21,706 nucleotides of DNA from a virus. Shown in pieces: positions 12,656-20,333 of the stretch (position 1 is its first letter; the number at the start of each line of letters is the position of its first letter). The notes beneath the pieces were generated by a model, which made no database searches, was not told the origin of the DNA, and worked only from the letters and a program-made list of their open reading frames with translations. Location: the IMG/VR virus record IMGVR_UViG_3300040801_001203, positions 1 through 21,706 of that record. One strand, written 5' to 3'. A program made the translations under genes and the position numbers.

Positions 12656-12928
12656 ATGGAAGACCTAAGCGACCTCGACCACCGCATGTTCGCGCGTCAC
12701 CCAGGCGGTTACCTGTGCCGCTGCGGCCAGGCTGACAACGGCAAGCCTCAACACTGCACCTGCATGACCGACTTCCCCGAGGCGACTCTGTCTGACCTGT
12801 CAGCGCGCATCGAGGAGTTGGAGCGGTTCGTGCAGCGGTTCATCGATTTGGGCTACGAGTCTACCGACCACACCGACCTGCACGACCTGCACGCCGAGGC
12901 CGTGGCGCTGCTTCCCGAGAGGCGATAG
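12656..12928 (+). CDS. Small Cys-containing hypothetical protein (90 aa)
   Basis: ATG 12656 follows AGGAG at 12644-12648. The N-terminus contains a metal-site candidate, YLCRCGQ and QHCTCMTD, with four Cys and a His in about 20 residues. The remainder is helical and acidic (LSARIEELERFVQRFIDLGY). Codons such as TTG and TCT make it slightly less GC-biased than surrounding genes. It is the last gene before the non-coding gap leading to the packaging block. Family not recognised. Confidence 0.65.
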   Translation: MEDLSDLDHRMFARHPGGYLCRCGQADNGKPQHCTCMTDFPEATLSDLSARIEELERFVQRFIDLGYESTDHTDLHDLHAEAVALLPERR

Positions 12929-12972
12929 CGGCAGCTGTGCGGCCCCGTCCGGAAGCGTCCGACGCAGCCTGC

Positions 12973-13001
12973 TTGCATCCCGCCACGCTCTGTGCCACGA
13001 T
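12973..13001 (+). promoter_or_regulatory. Weak candidate promoter before the late block
   Basis: In the 129-bp gap 12929-13057, TTGCAT (12973-12978) and CACGAT (12996-13001) are 17 bp apart. The gap also has the 11-bp palindrome GCGTCCGACGC (12955-12965) just upstream. Position upstream of the HNH-terminase genes is sensible for a late promoter, but the -10 match is poor. Confidence 0.25.
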
Positions 13002-13020
13002 ACCTACCATCACCAGCCGT

Positions 13021-13035
13021 CCGCCCACCGGGCGG
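13021..13035 (+). terminator. GC-rich hairpin before the HNH-terminase block
   Basis: CCGCCC and GGGCGG flank a three-base loop, 23 bp before the ATG at 13058 and upstream of an AGGGGG ribosome binding site. No T-run follows, so if it terminates it is not of the classic form. It could instead stabilise the 5' end of the late transcript. Confidence 0.35.
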
Positions 13036-13057
13036 CTGACTGCATTCAGGGGGAACC

Positions 13058-13183
13058 ATGACACCTCCGACCCCCCTCCCCGCTGCGCACACCCTCTGGC
13101 TCCGCCGCCGCCACCCCATCGCAGCCCTCCGAGGCGACATCCGCCGCTGGTGGAGACGCCGGCACGCCCGGCCACAACGATGA
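13058..13183 (+). CDS. Tiny Arg-rich peptide (41 aa)
   Basis: ATG 13058 has AGGGGG four to five bases upstream and ends in an ATGA overlap with the HNH gene. The product begins MTPPTPLPAAHTLWLRRRHP and continues RGDIRRWWRRRHARPQR, strongly basic with three Trp. It may be a DNA- or membrane-interacting peptide, or a translated leader that couples translation of the HNH gene. Not a recognised family. Confidence 0.55.
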   Translation: MTPPTPLPAAHTLWLRRRHPIAALRGDIRRWWRRRHARPQR

Positions 13184-13452
13184 CCACCAGGCGCAACGGC
13201 TCCACACGCAGAGGCCGAGCACAGAACAAGCGCATCCTCGCAGCCTCCGACATCTGCCACCTCTGCGGACACCCCGGCGCAGACGCCGTCGACCACGTCA
13301 TCCCCCTCGCCCGCGGCGGACCAGACACCATCGACAACAAGCGCCCAGCACACCACGACAACCCGTGCGAGATCTGCGGCGAACGCTGCAACAGAGCCAA
13401 GGGCGCGAAGCTCGTTCCACCAACGATCAGACGTTCTGGCTCGCTTCGCTGA
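13180..13452 (+). CDS. HNH endonuclease beside the terminase (90 aa)
   Basis: A 90-residue protein with CHLCG (C26, C29), VDHVIPLARGG (D38, H39), N53 and an HHDNPCEICGERCNRAKGAK end (C63, C66, C70, N71). This is the HNH type that in HK97-like and many actinobacterial phages lies next to the terminase genes and stimulates packaging-site cleavage by the large terminase (established for HK97 gp74). Its place directly before the terminase pair makes the same role likely here. It starts at ATGA from the Arg-rich peptide. Confidence 0.88.
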   Translation: MTTRRNGSTRRGRAQNKRILAASDICHLCGHPGADAVDHVIPLARGGPDTIDNKRPAHHDNPCEICGERCNRAKGAKLVPPTIRRSGSLR

Positions 13453-13685
13453 GCACTTGCCCGAAGGTCCCCAGCCACCGGCCTGGGGGCACGAACGCCA
13501 GCATCAGCGGGCTCAGTCGACGGTTAGCCGTTCAGGGCAGGCGGCGCAGGGACCCAGGGGGAGGGCCCCCCTCCGACCCTGGGGTCCTGTCCCCGGCGTA
13601 GGGCCATTCTCTCCCCGCGATTTCTTCCGCAGCCCGCTGCAGGTCGGGACTCCCAACCTGTCCTGCCGTCAGGAAGGGTGCGTCG
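13453..13685 (+). other. Structured non-coding gap, candidate packaging (cos) region
   Basis: These 233 bp between the HNH and small terminase genes contain no convincing gene. They hold a very stable hairpin at 13549-13588: arms GGACCC and GGGTCC outside, AGGG/CCCT next after one bulge, and GGAGGG/CCCTCC around a three-base loop. ACGGTTAGCCGT (13520-13531) is a smaller inverted repeat. In related phages the cohesive-end site lies at this position near the small terminase, so this is the best place for it. No cleavage position can be deduced from sequence alone. Confidence 0.4.
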
Positions 13686-14132
13686 ATGGCGAAGGCGTAT
13701 CCCGAGCAGAAGAAGGCCGACGTGATCGCCCTGGCGCTGTCTGGTGAGCTCACCAAGGCCCAGGTGGCGGAACGTGCGGGCATCTCCTCGACCACGCTGT
13801 TCCGGTGGATCAAGGACGCGCAGCCGAAGCGGGCCAACGTCTCCCACCTGCGTGCCGTCCCCGACGCGAAGCAGGAACCTGCGCCGCCGGCCAGGCGGCC
13901 GACGGTCAGCGAGGCGGCGGAGACGGGCACGACCCGCGAGCTGCTGGTCGCGACCCGTACCCGGATCGCGAGGGCGGTCGAGGATCCGAACACCCCAGCG
14001 CGTGACCTCGCCGCGTTGACGAAGCGGCTGTTCGAGGTGGTCCGCGACATCGAGGCGATCGACGCCCGTGACGAGGAAGCGGGGGCCACTGGTGACGTCC
14101 CCGACGCCAAGTTCGACGCCTCGGCGATCTGA
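13686..14132 (+). CDS. terS: Terminase small subunit-like HTH protein
   Basis: A 148-residue protein with an N-terminal helix-turn-helix (YPEQKKADVIALALSGELTK then AQVAERAGISSTTLFRWIKD) and, after a Pro/Ala linker, a helical C-terminal segment TTRELLVATRTRIARAVEDP followed by LAALTKRLFEVVRDIEAIDA. This layout of DNA-binding head, linker and oligomerising helix, directly before the large terminase, is that of phage small terminases that recognise the packaging site. AGGAAGG precedes the ATG. The HTH also resembles transposase-type HTHs, but no catalytic domain follows. Confidence 0.85.
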   Translation: MAKAYPEQKKADVIALALSGELTKAQVAERAGISSTTLFRWIKDAQPKRANVSHLRAVPDAKQEPAPPARRPTVSEAAETGTTRELLVATRTRIARAVEDPNTPARDLAALTKRLFEVVRDIEAIDARDEEAGATGDVPDAKFDASAI

Positions 14133-15612
14133 GCCCAAGCTCTCCGAGGTCGCACGTCACGTCGTCCTGCCGGCCGGGATCACCGCGACGGGATGGCCTG
14201 CCGTCCGTGACCAGTGCGCGAAGTTCGGTGACCGGTTCGACCTGTGGCAGGAGGGCGCAGGTCAGGCGATCCTGGCGAAACGCAAGGACGGCATGTACGC
14301 CGCCACCGTCGGTGGCGTGGTGCTGTCCATCCCTCGCCAGGTCGCGAAGACGTTCCTGGTCGGCCGCATCGTCTTTGCCCTGTGCGTGCTGTTCCCCGGG
14401 CTTCGGGTGCTGTGGACCGCGCACCGGACCCGCACGGCCACCAACACGTTCCGGACGTTGCAGGGCTACGCCCGCCGCAAGAAGGTCGCGATGCACGTGT
14501 CGCACATCCGCACGGCGAACGGAGAGCAGGAGATCGGGTTCAACAACGGGTCGGTCATCATGTTCGGCGCCCGGGAGCAGGGCTTCGGCCGCGGCTTCGA
14601 TGAGGTCGACATCGAGGTGTTCGACGAGGCCCAGATCCTGACGGAGAAGGCCCTCGAGGACATGGTTGCGGCCACCAACCAGGCCCGCCATCCGCACGGG
14701 GCGCTGCTGTTCTACATGGGCACGCCCCCGCGGCCGGTCGACCCCGGCGAGGCGTTCTCCCTGAAGCGAACCAAGGCGCTGTCCGGCCACTCCACGGACC
14801 TGCTGTACATCGAGTGTTCCGCCGATCCGGACGCCGATCCGGACGACCGGGAGCAGTGGGCGAAGGCCAACCCGTCGTTCCCCAAGCGGACCCCGCTGGA
14901 GTCGATGCTGCGGCTGCGGGAGAACCTGCCCGGCGACGACGCGTGGATGCGTGAAGGTCTGGGCGTCTGGGACCAGGTCAAGTCCCGCGGGGTGCTGCCG
15001 GCGCCGTCCTGGGAGGGGCAGACGGACGAGCAGTCCATGGCGACGGACCGGTTCGCGCTCGGGGTCGAGTGCGGCCCGGACCTTGCCTGGGCGTCGGTTG
15101 CTCTGGCCGGGCAGCGTGACGACGAAGACTGGCACATCGAGCTGCACGACGACCAGCACACCCGCGGCCGTGGGGTGTCGTGGCTGGTTCCGGCGCTGCA
15201 GGACCTGGTGGACCGCAACCCGCAGGTCGGGGCGGTCGTGGTGGACGTGGCCGGCCCGATCGTGGCGCTGCTGGACCAGGTGGGCAAGAACCGGTGGGTG
15301 TTCAAGGGCACAAAGCTCGAGGTACATCCTGTGAAGGTCACCGAGCTCGGGCAGGGATGCACCAACGTCCTGGCGGGCATCGTGGCCGGGACGTTGTGGC
15401 ACATCGGGCAGCCCCAGCTGTCGGCCGCAGCCCTGTCGGCGGGGAAGCGTGCGTTGGGTGACACGGGCATGTGGGTGTGGTCGAGGAAGACCGCCGAGTC
15501 GGACATCACGCCGGTTCAGGCGGCCACGTTGGCGCTGATCGGTGCGCAAGCGGAGAAGCCGACCCGGCCCGGCAGGTCGCGTTCGCGACGTAGAGAGGCG
15601 GTGGTGATGTGA
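14068..15612 (+). CDS. terL: Terminase large subunit
   Basis: A 514-residue packaging motor and nuclease. The ATPase centre has a Walker A-like LSIPRQVAKT (K94, T95) in the RQxxKT form of phage terminases and Walker B IEVFDEA (D186, E187). The nuclease half shows LGVECGPDLAW (E334, D338), VVVDVAGP (D393) and a C-terminal ESDITPVQAA (D479), giving the acidic metal cluster. The GTG at 14068 gives a 65-base overlap with the small terminase; an in-frame GTG at 14092 reduces that to 41 bases and is a possible real start. Neither has a strong ribosome binding site, so translation is probably coupled. It acts on concatemeric DNA at the portal vertex. Confidence 0.95.
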   Translation: MTRKRGPLVTSPTPSSTPRRSEPKLSEVARHVVLPAGITATGWPAVRDQCAKFGDRFDLWQEGAGQAILAKRKDGMYAATVGGVVLSIPRQVAKTFLVGRIVFALCVLFPGLRVLWTAHRTRTATNTFRTLQGYARRKKVAMHVSHIRTANGEQEIGFNNGSVIMFGAREQGFGRGFDEVDIEVFDEAQILTEKALEDMVAATNQARHPHGALLFYMGTPPRPVDPGEAFSLKRTKALSGHSTDLLYIECSADPDADPDDREQWAKANPSFPKRTPLESMLRLRENLPGDDAWMREGLGVWDQVKSRGVLPAPSWEGQTDEQSMATDRFALGVECGPDLAWASVALAGQRDDEDWHIELHDDQHTRGRGVSWLVPALQDLVDRNPQVGAVVVDVAGPIVALLDQVGKNRWVFKGTKLEVHPVKVTELGQGCTNVLAGIVAGTLWHIGQPQLSAAALSAGKRALGDTGMWVWSRKTAESDITPVQAATLALIGAQAEKPTRPGRSRSRRREAVVM

Positions 15613-17021
15613 CGCACGAGTCGATCCGCCTCCCCGGCGCCTCTGGCGACGAGAACCGCACGCTCAACCTGCTCCTGGAGCGTCTCGCGGAGAAGCAGAA
15701 GCGGAACCTGCTGCGCGCCTCCTACTACGACGGGAAGCGGGCGATCCGGCAGGTGGGGACCGTGATCCCGCCGCAGTACTACCGGCTCGGGATCGTGCTT
15801 GGCTGGTCGGCGAAGGCTGTGGACATCCTTGCCCGCCGGTGCAACCTGGACACGTTCGTCTGGCCCGACGGTGACCTGGGATCCACGGGGTTCGGCGACG
15901 TGTGGGAGTCGAACCATCTCGGGTCGGAGGTGTCCTCCGCGCTGGTGTCGTCGCTGATCCACGGCGTGTCGTTCCTGGTCAACACCCGTGGCGACGAGGC
16001 TTCAGGCGAGCCGGCGTCGTTGATCCACGTGAAGGAGGCCCAGACCGCGACCGGCGTTTTCAACGGCCGGACCCGCCGCCTCGACAACCTCCTGTCCGTC
16101 CTTGGCCGAGACGACGAGGGCCGGGTCAGTGAACTGGCCCTGTACCTCCCGAACCTGACAATCACCGCGGCGAAGGAACGGGGCAAGTGGAAGGTCACCG
16201 ACCGGCAGGAACACCCCTGGGGCGTCCCTGCCGAGCCGCTGGTCTACAAGCCGCGGGCGGGCCGGCCGTTCGGGTCGTCACGGATCTCCCGGCCGGTCAT
16301 GTCGTTGCACGACCAGGCGCTGAGGACCGTGATCCGGATGGAGGGTCACGCGGACGTCTTCAGCTTCCCGGAGATGTGGCTGCTCGGCGCGGATGAGTCC
16401 ATCTTCAAGAACCCGGACGGGTCCCGCAAGGCCGCGTGGCAGGTGATGCTGGGCCGGATCAAGGCTGTCCCGGACGACGACTCTCCGGGGGCCGCGAACG
16501 ATGGCCGTGCTGACGTCAAGCAGTTCTCGGCGTCGTCCCCGCAGCCGCACATCGACATGCTTCGCCAGCAGGCCCAGCTGTTCTCCGGGGAGACCTCGAT
16601 CCCGTTGACGTCGCTGGGCGTGTCGGACATGTCGAACCCGACGTCGTCTGACTCCTACATCGCGTCCCGTGAGGACCTGATCGCGGAGGCTGAGGGCGCG
16701 ACGGATGACTGGAGTCCGCCGCTGCGACGGTCGCTTGCCCGCGCGCTGGCGATCGCGAACGGCCTATCCGAGGTCCCGCGGGAGTGGTCGACGGTCGCGC
16801 CGAAGTGGCGGTCACCGCTGTACCTGTCCCGTGCAGCTCAGGCCGACGCCGGGTCGAAGCAGCTGGGTGCGGTTCCGTGGCTGGCCGAGACCGAGGTCGG
16901 GCTCGAGCTGCTCGGCCTGGACGAGCAGCAGATCGCCCGGGCGGTCGCGGAACGCCGCAGGTCGGAGGCACGTTCGTTCGTGGAGCAGTTGCGTGAGGCG
17001 GCTGATGGCCTCCAGGTCTGA
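15609..17021 (+). CDS. Portal protein (SPP1 Gp6-like)
   Basis: A 470-residue portal with GTG start overlapping the terminase stop (GTGA). The N-terminal LNLLLERLAEKQKRNLLRAS YYDGKR region, then VLGWSAKAVDILARRCNLDT and SALVSSLIHGVSFLVN follow the order of SPP1 Gp6-type portals. The central RPFGSSRISRPVMSLHDQAL and C-terminal SDMSNPTSSDSYIASREDLI blocks complete the conserved core and barrel. Twelve copies form the DNA channel and motor-docking ring. It overlaps the MuF gene by 17 bases, as expected for co-translated head proteins. Confidence 0.93.
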   Translation: MTHESIRLPGASGDENRTLNLLLERLAEKQKRNLLRASYYDGKRAIRQVGTVIPPQYYRLGIVLGWSAKAVDILARRCNLDTFVWPDGDLGSTGFGDVWESNHLGSEVSSALVSSLIHGVSFLVNTRGDEASGEPASLIHVKEAQTATGVFNGRTRRLDNLLSVLGRDDEGRVSELALYLPNLTITAAKERGKWKVTDRQEHPWGVPAEPLVYKPRAGRPFGSSRISRPVMSLHDQALRTVIRMEGHADVFSFPEMWLLGADESIFKNPDGSRKAAWQVMLGRIKAVPDDDSPGAANDGRADVKQFSASSPQPHIDMLRQQAQLFSGETSIPLTSLGVSDMSNPTSSDSYIASREDLIAEAEGATDDWSPPLRRSLARALAIANGLSEVPREWSTVAPKWRSPLYLSRAAQADAGSKQLGAVPWLAETEVGLELLGLDEQQIARAVAERRRSEARSFVEQLREAADGLQV

Positions 17022-17802
17022 CGTCGAACGGTTCGCGCAGACCGCGGACGACATCCGCCGTCTCGCGATCCGTGACCTCCAACGGTCCCTCACGGTGGTG
17101 GACACGGCAAGCCCGCAGGCGCTTGCCGATGCGGTGCAGGAGATCATGCCGCGGCTCGTCGCGACCTACGGCGACGTCGCCGCAGCGGCCGCGGCCGACT
17201 ACTACGAGACCCTGCGGGCACGGATCGAGGTGTCGGGACGGGTCACCGCGGTCCTCGCCCCGACCCCGCCAGTGGAGGCCGTGCAGGCCAACGCCCGATG
17301 GGCGGTCGGCCCGGCGTTCACCGACGGGGACACGCGCAGGGCGGTTGCCCGGCTCTCCCAGGTCCTTGACCGCATGGCCCTGCAGGCGGGGCGGGACACG
17401 ATCGCGAGGTCAGTGGACGCCGACCCCTCCAACGTCCGCTGGGCACGCGTCCCTTCAGGTTCCAGCACCTGCGCGTTCTGCCTCATGCTCGCCTCGAGAG
17501 GGGCGGCGTACCGGTCAAGGTCGACCGCGGGGCGGGTCCGTGATGCGTCCGCGCGCGGGCCCCGCGGCTACATCCCGCCCGGCTACGGCCGCCCGGCGCC
17601 GCGCCGCGCCCAGCCCGTCGGTGAGAAGTACCACGCCGACTGCGACTGTGTTCCGACCCCGATCTGGTCCGGCCAGCCGTACCCGTCGGGCTACGACCCG
17701 GACGCGCTGTACGAACGGTACGACCAGGCCAGGATCCAGGCCGGGACCAGTTCGCCGAACGCGATCCTGTCCGAGCTCCGCAAGCTCGAAGGCATCAACT
17801 GA
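17005..17802 (+). CDS. MuF-like minor capsid protein
   Basis: A 265-residue protein whose ATG at 17005 follows GAGG at 16995-16998. The helical N-terminal half (MASRSDVERFAQTADDIRRL) is followed by the family signature WARVPSGSSTCAFCLMLASR and a later EKYHADCDCVPTP, the conserved CxxC and HxxCxC positions of phage Mu F-like proteins. These are minor head proteins placed next to the portal and ejected or used in head maturation. No C-terminal toxin or ADP-ribosyltransferase extension, sometimes fused to MuF, is seen. Confidence 0.88.
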   Translation: MASRSDVERFAQTADDIRRLAIRDLQRSLTVVDTASPQALADAVQEIMPRLVATYGDVAAAAAADYYETLRARIEVSGRVTAVLAPTPPVEAVQANARWAVGPAFTDGDTRRAVARLSQVLDRMALQAGRDTIARSVDADPSNVRWARVPSGSSTCAFCLMLASRGAAYRSRSTAGRVRDASARGPRGYIPPGYGRPAPRRAQPVGEKYHADCDCVPTPIWSGQPYPSGYDPDALYERYDQARIQAGTSSPNAILSELRKLEGIN

Positions 17803-17807
17803 GACCT

Positions 17808-17852
17808 CCCGCCTGAAGGCGGGTCACGCCCACGTCCGGCGGTCAACGGACG
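17808..17852 (+). terminator. Two hairpins between MuF and scaffold genes
   Basis: CCCGCCTGAAGGCGGG (17808-17823) is a perfect stem closing a TGAA loop, starting five bases after the MuF stop. CGTCCG/CGGACG (17833-17852) follows with an 8-nt loop. There is no T-run. Possible roles are partial termination or protection of the downstream scaffold-capsid message. Confidence 0.5.
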
Positions 17853-17871
17853 GTCGATGGAGGAACCAGCG

Positions 17872-18384
17872 ATGAGCGAGACGACCACAGGCGGTAACGA
17901 AGGCGGGCAGACGCCACCCGCCGAAGGCGGCAAGGACCAGTTCGAGCCGATCACCTCGCAGGAAGACCTGAACCGGGTCATCGGTGAACGGCTCGAGCGG
18001 GAACGGTCGAAGTTCTCCGACTACGCGGACCTGAAGGCGAAGGCCGACCGGTTCGACGAGCTCGAAGCCGCCAACAAGACCGAGCTGGAGCGCGCGCAGG
18101 ACCGTGCCGCGGCGGCCGAGAAGGCAGCCACGGCCGCACAGGCGGAAGCTCTCCGGTTCAAGGTCGCCTCGAAGCACGGCATCTCCGAAGAGGACGCCGA
18201 GCTGTTCCTCACCGGGACGGACGAGGACACGCTGACCAAGCAGGCACAGCGGCTCTCCGCCCGCGTCGATCAGAAGCGCCGCAACGGCAACTACGTGCCC
18301 CGCGAAGGGGCAACCAACTCCGACCCGAAGGAAGACCAGATGCGGCAGTTCGCGCGCAACCTCTTCCAGACGGCCGAACAGTAG
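17872..18384 (+). CDS. Capsid scaffolding protein
   Basis: A 170-residue acidic, helical protein. I use ATG 17872 because GGAGG at 17859-17863 is eight bases upstream; an ATG at 17857 overlaps that site. The N-terminal 30 residues are Gly/Glu-rich and flexible. Residues about 38-110 form a coiled coil (RVIGERLERERSKFSDYADL, ELERAQDRAAAAEKAATAAQ), followed by KHGISEEDAELFLTG and a basic C-terminal tail that would bind the capsid protein. Size, composition and position immediately before the capsid gene fit actinophage scaffolds. No protease motif is fused to it. Confidence 0.9.
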   Translation: MSETTTGGNEGGQTPPAEGGKDQFEPITSQEDLNRVIGERLERERSKFSDYADLKAKADRFDELEAANKTELERAQDRAAAAEKAATAAQAEALRFKVASKHGISEEDAELFLTGTDEDTLTKQAQRLSARVDQKRRNGNYVPREGATNSDPKEDQMRQFARNLFQTAEQ

Positions 18385-18399
18385 ACAAGGAGGCCAGCC

Positions 18400-19299
18400 A
18401 TGGCCGTTCTCGAAACCGGGGATCTCAGCCTCCCCCCCCAGATCCTCGACCCCTGGTTGGGCAAGGTCCAGCACGGCTCGTCCGTCGCCGCCCTGTCGAA
18501 CTCCATCCCGATGCAGTTCGGTGCCGGCCAGTCGATGACGTTCGACATCGGCGAGGCCGAGTACGTCGGTGAGGGCGCCAACAAGGGCGCGTCCACCGTG
18601 ACCCCGACCACCAAGACGGTCACCCCGTTCAAGTTCCACAAGACCGTCCGCTGGACGGAAGAGGTCATGTGGGCCGACGAGGACTACCAGCTCGGCGTTG
18701 TCGAGCAGATCCTCGGCGAGATCCAGCCGGCACTGTCCCGCGCACTCGACTACGGCGTCTACCACGGGATCAACCCGGCGGACGGCGCCGCCGTCGCAGC
18801 GATGACCGAGCACCTGTCGGACACCACCAACCTGGTGACCCGCCCGGCGGTCGACCCTGGCGCCCCGTACACCTACCTGGACTCCGCCGACGAGCTCGTC
18901 CTGGCCGACGACTACGTCCCCTCGGACGTGGCGATCGACCCGTCGTTCGCCGCCGGGTTCTCGACGCTTCGTGGCACGACCTCGGAGCAGAAGCTCTACC
19001 CGAACTTCCGGCTCACCACCGAGGTGTCCGAACTCGACGGCCACCGTGCGTCGGTGTCCAAGACGGTGCGGGCCACCGCGGCGGCTGCTGCGGCGACGAA
19101 CCTGCTCGCGTTCGTTGGGGACTTCTCGGCGATCCGCTGGGGCATCCAGCGGGCCATCGGCCTTGAGGTCATCCGCTACGGAGACCCGGACGGGCAGGGG
19201 GACCTGAAGCGCAACAACCAGGTCGCGTTCCGCGCCGAGGTCGTCTACGGCTGGGGCATCGCTGACCTGAACGCCTTCGCGAAGATCGTGCAGGGCTGA
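18400..19299 (+). CDS. Major capsid protein, HK97-fold type
   Basis: A 299-residue protein with AGGAGG (about 18388) before the ATG. The N-terminal PPQILDPWLGKVQHGSSVAA, the beta-rich TFDIGEAEYVGEGANKGAST and TVTPFKFHKTVRWTEEVMWA stretch, and the helix VEQILGEIQPALSRALDYGV match the N-arm, E-loop and spine helix order of HK97-fold capsids. The C-terminal QVAFRAEVVYGWGIADLNAF is the standard ending. The short N-terminal arm shows no delta domain, so a separate scaffold gene does that job. Confidence 0.95.
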   Translation: MAVLETGDLSLPPQILDPWLGKVQHGSSVAALSNSIPMQFGAGQSMTFDIGEAEYVGEGANKGASTVTPTTKTVTPFKFHKTVRWTEEVMWADEDYQLGVVEQILGEIQPALSRALDYGVYHGINPADGAAVAAMTEHLSDTTNLVTRPAVDPGAPYTYLDSADELVLADDYVPSDVAIDPSFAAGFSTLRGTTSEQKLYPNFRLTTEVSELDGHRASVSKTVRATAAAAAATNLLAFVGDFSAIRWGIQRAIGLEVIRYGDPDGQGDLKRNNQVAFRAEVVYGWGIADLNAFAKIVQG

Positions 19300-19547
19300 T
19301 GCGCTACCGCCACCACAAGACCGGTGTCGTCGTGGACGTCCGCGACGGCAAGGTCCTTGGCGGCGCATGGGTGCCGGCAGGCATGGAGTCTGCCGGCACC
19401 GCGCCGGCCGGAGAGAACGACGCGCCCCCGAAGGCGGGTGCAGGTTCGTCCCGCAAGGCCTGGGCCGAACATGCCGCGACCCTCGGCGTCGACGTCGACG
19501 AGCACATGACCCGCGACGACATCATCGACGCCGTCGAAGGGAAGTGA
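19299..19547 (+). CDS. Small head-region protein with C-terminal SAP/HeH-like motif (82 aa)
   Basis: Starts at TGATG overlap with the capsid gene. The N-terminal part (HHKTGVVVDVRDGKVLGGAW) is beta-rich, the centre is Ala/Pro-rich and flexible, and the end SSRKAWAEHAATLGVDVDEH followed by MTRDDIIDAVE has the helix-extended-loop-helix look of SAP/HeH or Rho-N-like motifs. Small genes of this kind often follow the capsid gene in actinophages. Decoration or connector-assembly roles are possible but not shown. Confidence 0.7.
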   Translation: MRYRHHKTGVVVDVRDGKVLGGAWVPAGMESAGTAPAGENDAPPKAGAGSSRKAWAEHAATLGVDVDEHMTRDDIIDAVEGK

Positions 19548-19549
19548 CC

Positions 19550-20005
19550 ATGCCTGCCGTGTCGCTCGACCCATCGGACCTGGAGCCGTTCGCGGACATC
19601 GAGACCGGCAAGGCCCTCGCGATGATCGAGGACGCGTTGGCGCGTGCAGGCCGCGTCGCTCCGTGCATCCTCACGGAGGAGTTCGAGCATCCGGCCGCCG
19701 CGAAGGCCATCCTGCGTGGCGCGATCCTTCGCTGGCACGAAGCCGGGTCGGGGGTCCTGTCACAGCAAGGTGCGGGGCCGTTCCAGCAGTCGCTGGACAC
19801 CCGGCAGCCCCGCAAGTCGATGTTCTGGCCGTCGGAGATCCGTGAGCTCCAGGAGCTGTGCGCCGAGTCGGCTTCGGGTGGGGCGTTCTCGGTGGACACC
19901 GTCGCCACCACGGTGGTCCACGCCGACTGGTGCTCGGTGAACTTCGGGGCGACCTACTGCTCCTGTGGCGCCAACCTCGCCGGCTACCCGATCTACGGCA
20001 CCTAG
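19550..20005 (+). CDS. Head-tail adaptor (connector) protein
   Basis: A 151-residue protein whose DLEPFADIETGKALAMIEDA, ILTEEFEHPAAAKAILRGAI and LRWHEAGS helices are those of Gp15-like head-tail adaptor proteins that sit under the portal. The C-terminal part has DWCSVNFGATYCSCGANLAG, three Cys in a segment also typical of actinophage adaptors. It lies one gene after the capsid and before the stopper candidate, the usual connector order. Confidence 0.82.
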   Translation: MPAVSLDPSDLEPFADIETGKALAMIEDALARAGRVAPCILTEEFEHPAAAKAILRGAILRWHEAGSGVLSQQGAGPFQQSLDTRQPRKSMFWPSEIRELQELCAESASGGAFSVDTVATTVVHADWCSVNFGATYCSCGANLAGYPIYGT

Positions 20006-20332
20006 ATGTTCCCTACGCCGTGGACCGTGCAGCATGCCGTCTGGGTGGATGGCGGCACCGACGCGCACGGCAACGACATCGATGCCTGGGCGGCACCGGT
20101 CGACGTGAAGGTGATGGGCTGGTCGGCCCCAACGTCCGATGAGCGCGCCTCCGGCCGGGTCGTCATCGACCTGGCCATGTACTGCCCGCCCGGCGTCACC
20201 GGTGCTTCACGGGACCGGTGGATCCTTCCGGACGGGCTGTACGAGCAGCAGGGTCCCGGGGAGGACTACACCCACGGTCCGTTCGGCTGGGCGCCCGGCG
20301 TGGTCATCAACCTGCAGCGCGTGGAGGGGTGA
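20006..20332 (+). CDS. Head-tail stopper protein
   Basis: A 108-residue beta-rich protein starting directly after the adaptor TAG. PWTVQHAVWVDGGTDAHGND and WILPDGLYEQQGPGEDYTHG followed by a GVVINLQRVEG end are as in SPP1 Gp16-like stopper (head-closure) proteins, which seal the connector after packaging. Position between adaptor and tail-completion candidates supports this. Confidence 0.8.
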   Translation: MFPTPWTVQHAVWVDGGTDAHGNDIDAWAAPVDVKVMGWSAPTSDERASGRVVIDLAMYCPPGVTGASRDRWILPDGLYEQQGPGEDYTHGPFGWAPGVVINLQRVEG

Positions 20333-20333
20333 G

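Noticed and set aside
14068-14132. 65-base overlap of the two terminase genes as a possible frameshift site
   Set aside because: No slippery heptamer was seen, and both proteins are complete with separate starts; simple gene overlap is enough.
13906-15549. 547-codon minus-strand frame opposite the terminase
   Set aside because: Fully antisense to the large terminase with Walker and nuclease motifs; no start signal or domain on the minus strand.
17824-19368. 514-codon minus-strand frame opposite scaffold and capsid
   Set aside because: Antisense shadow of scaffold and major capsid genes; no ribosome binding site or recognisable fold.
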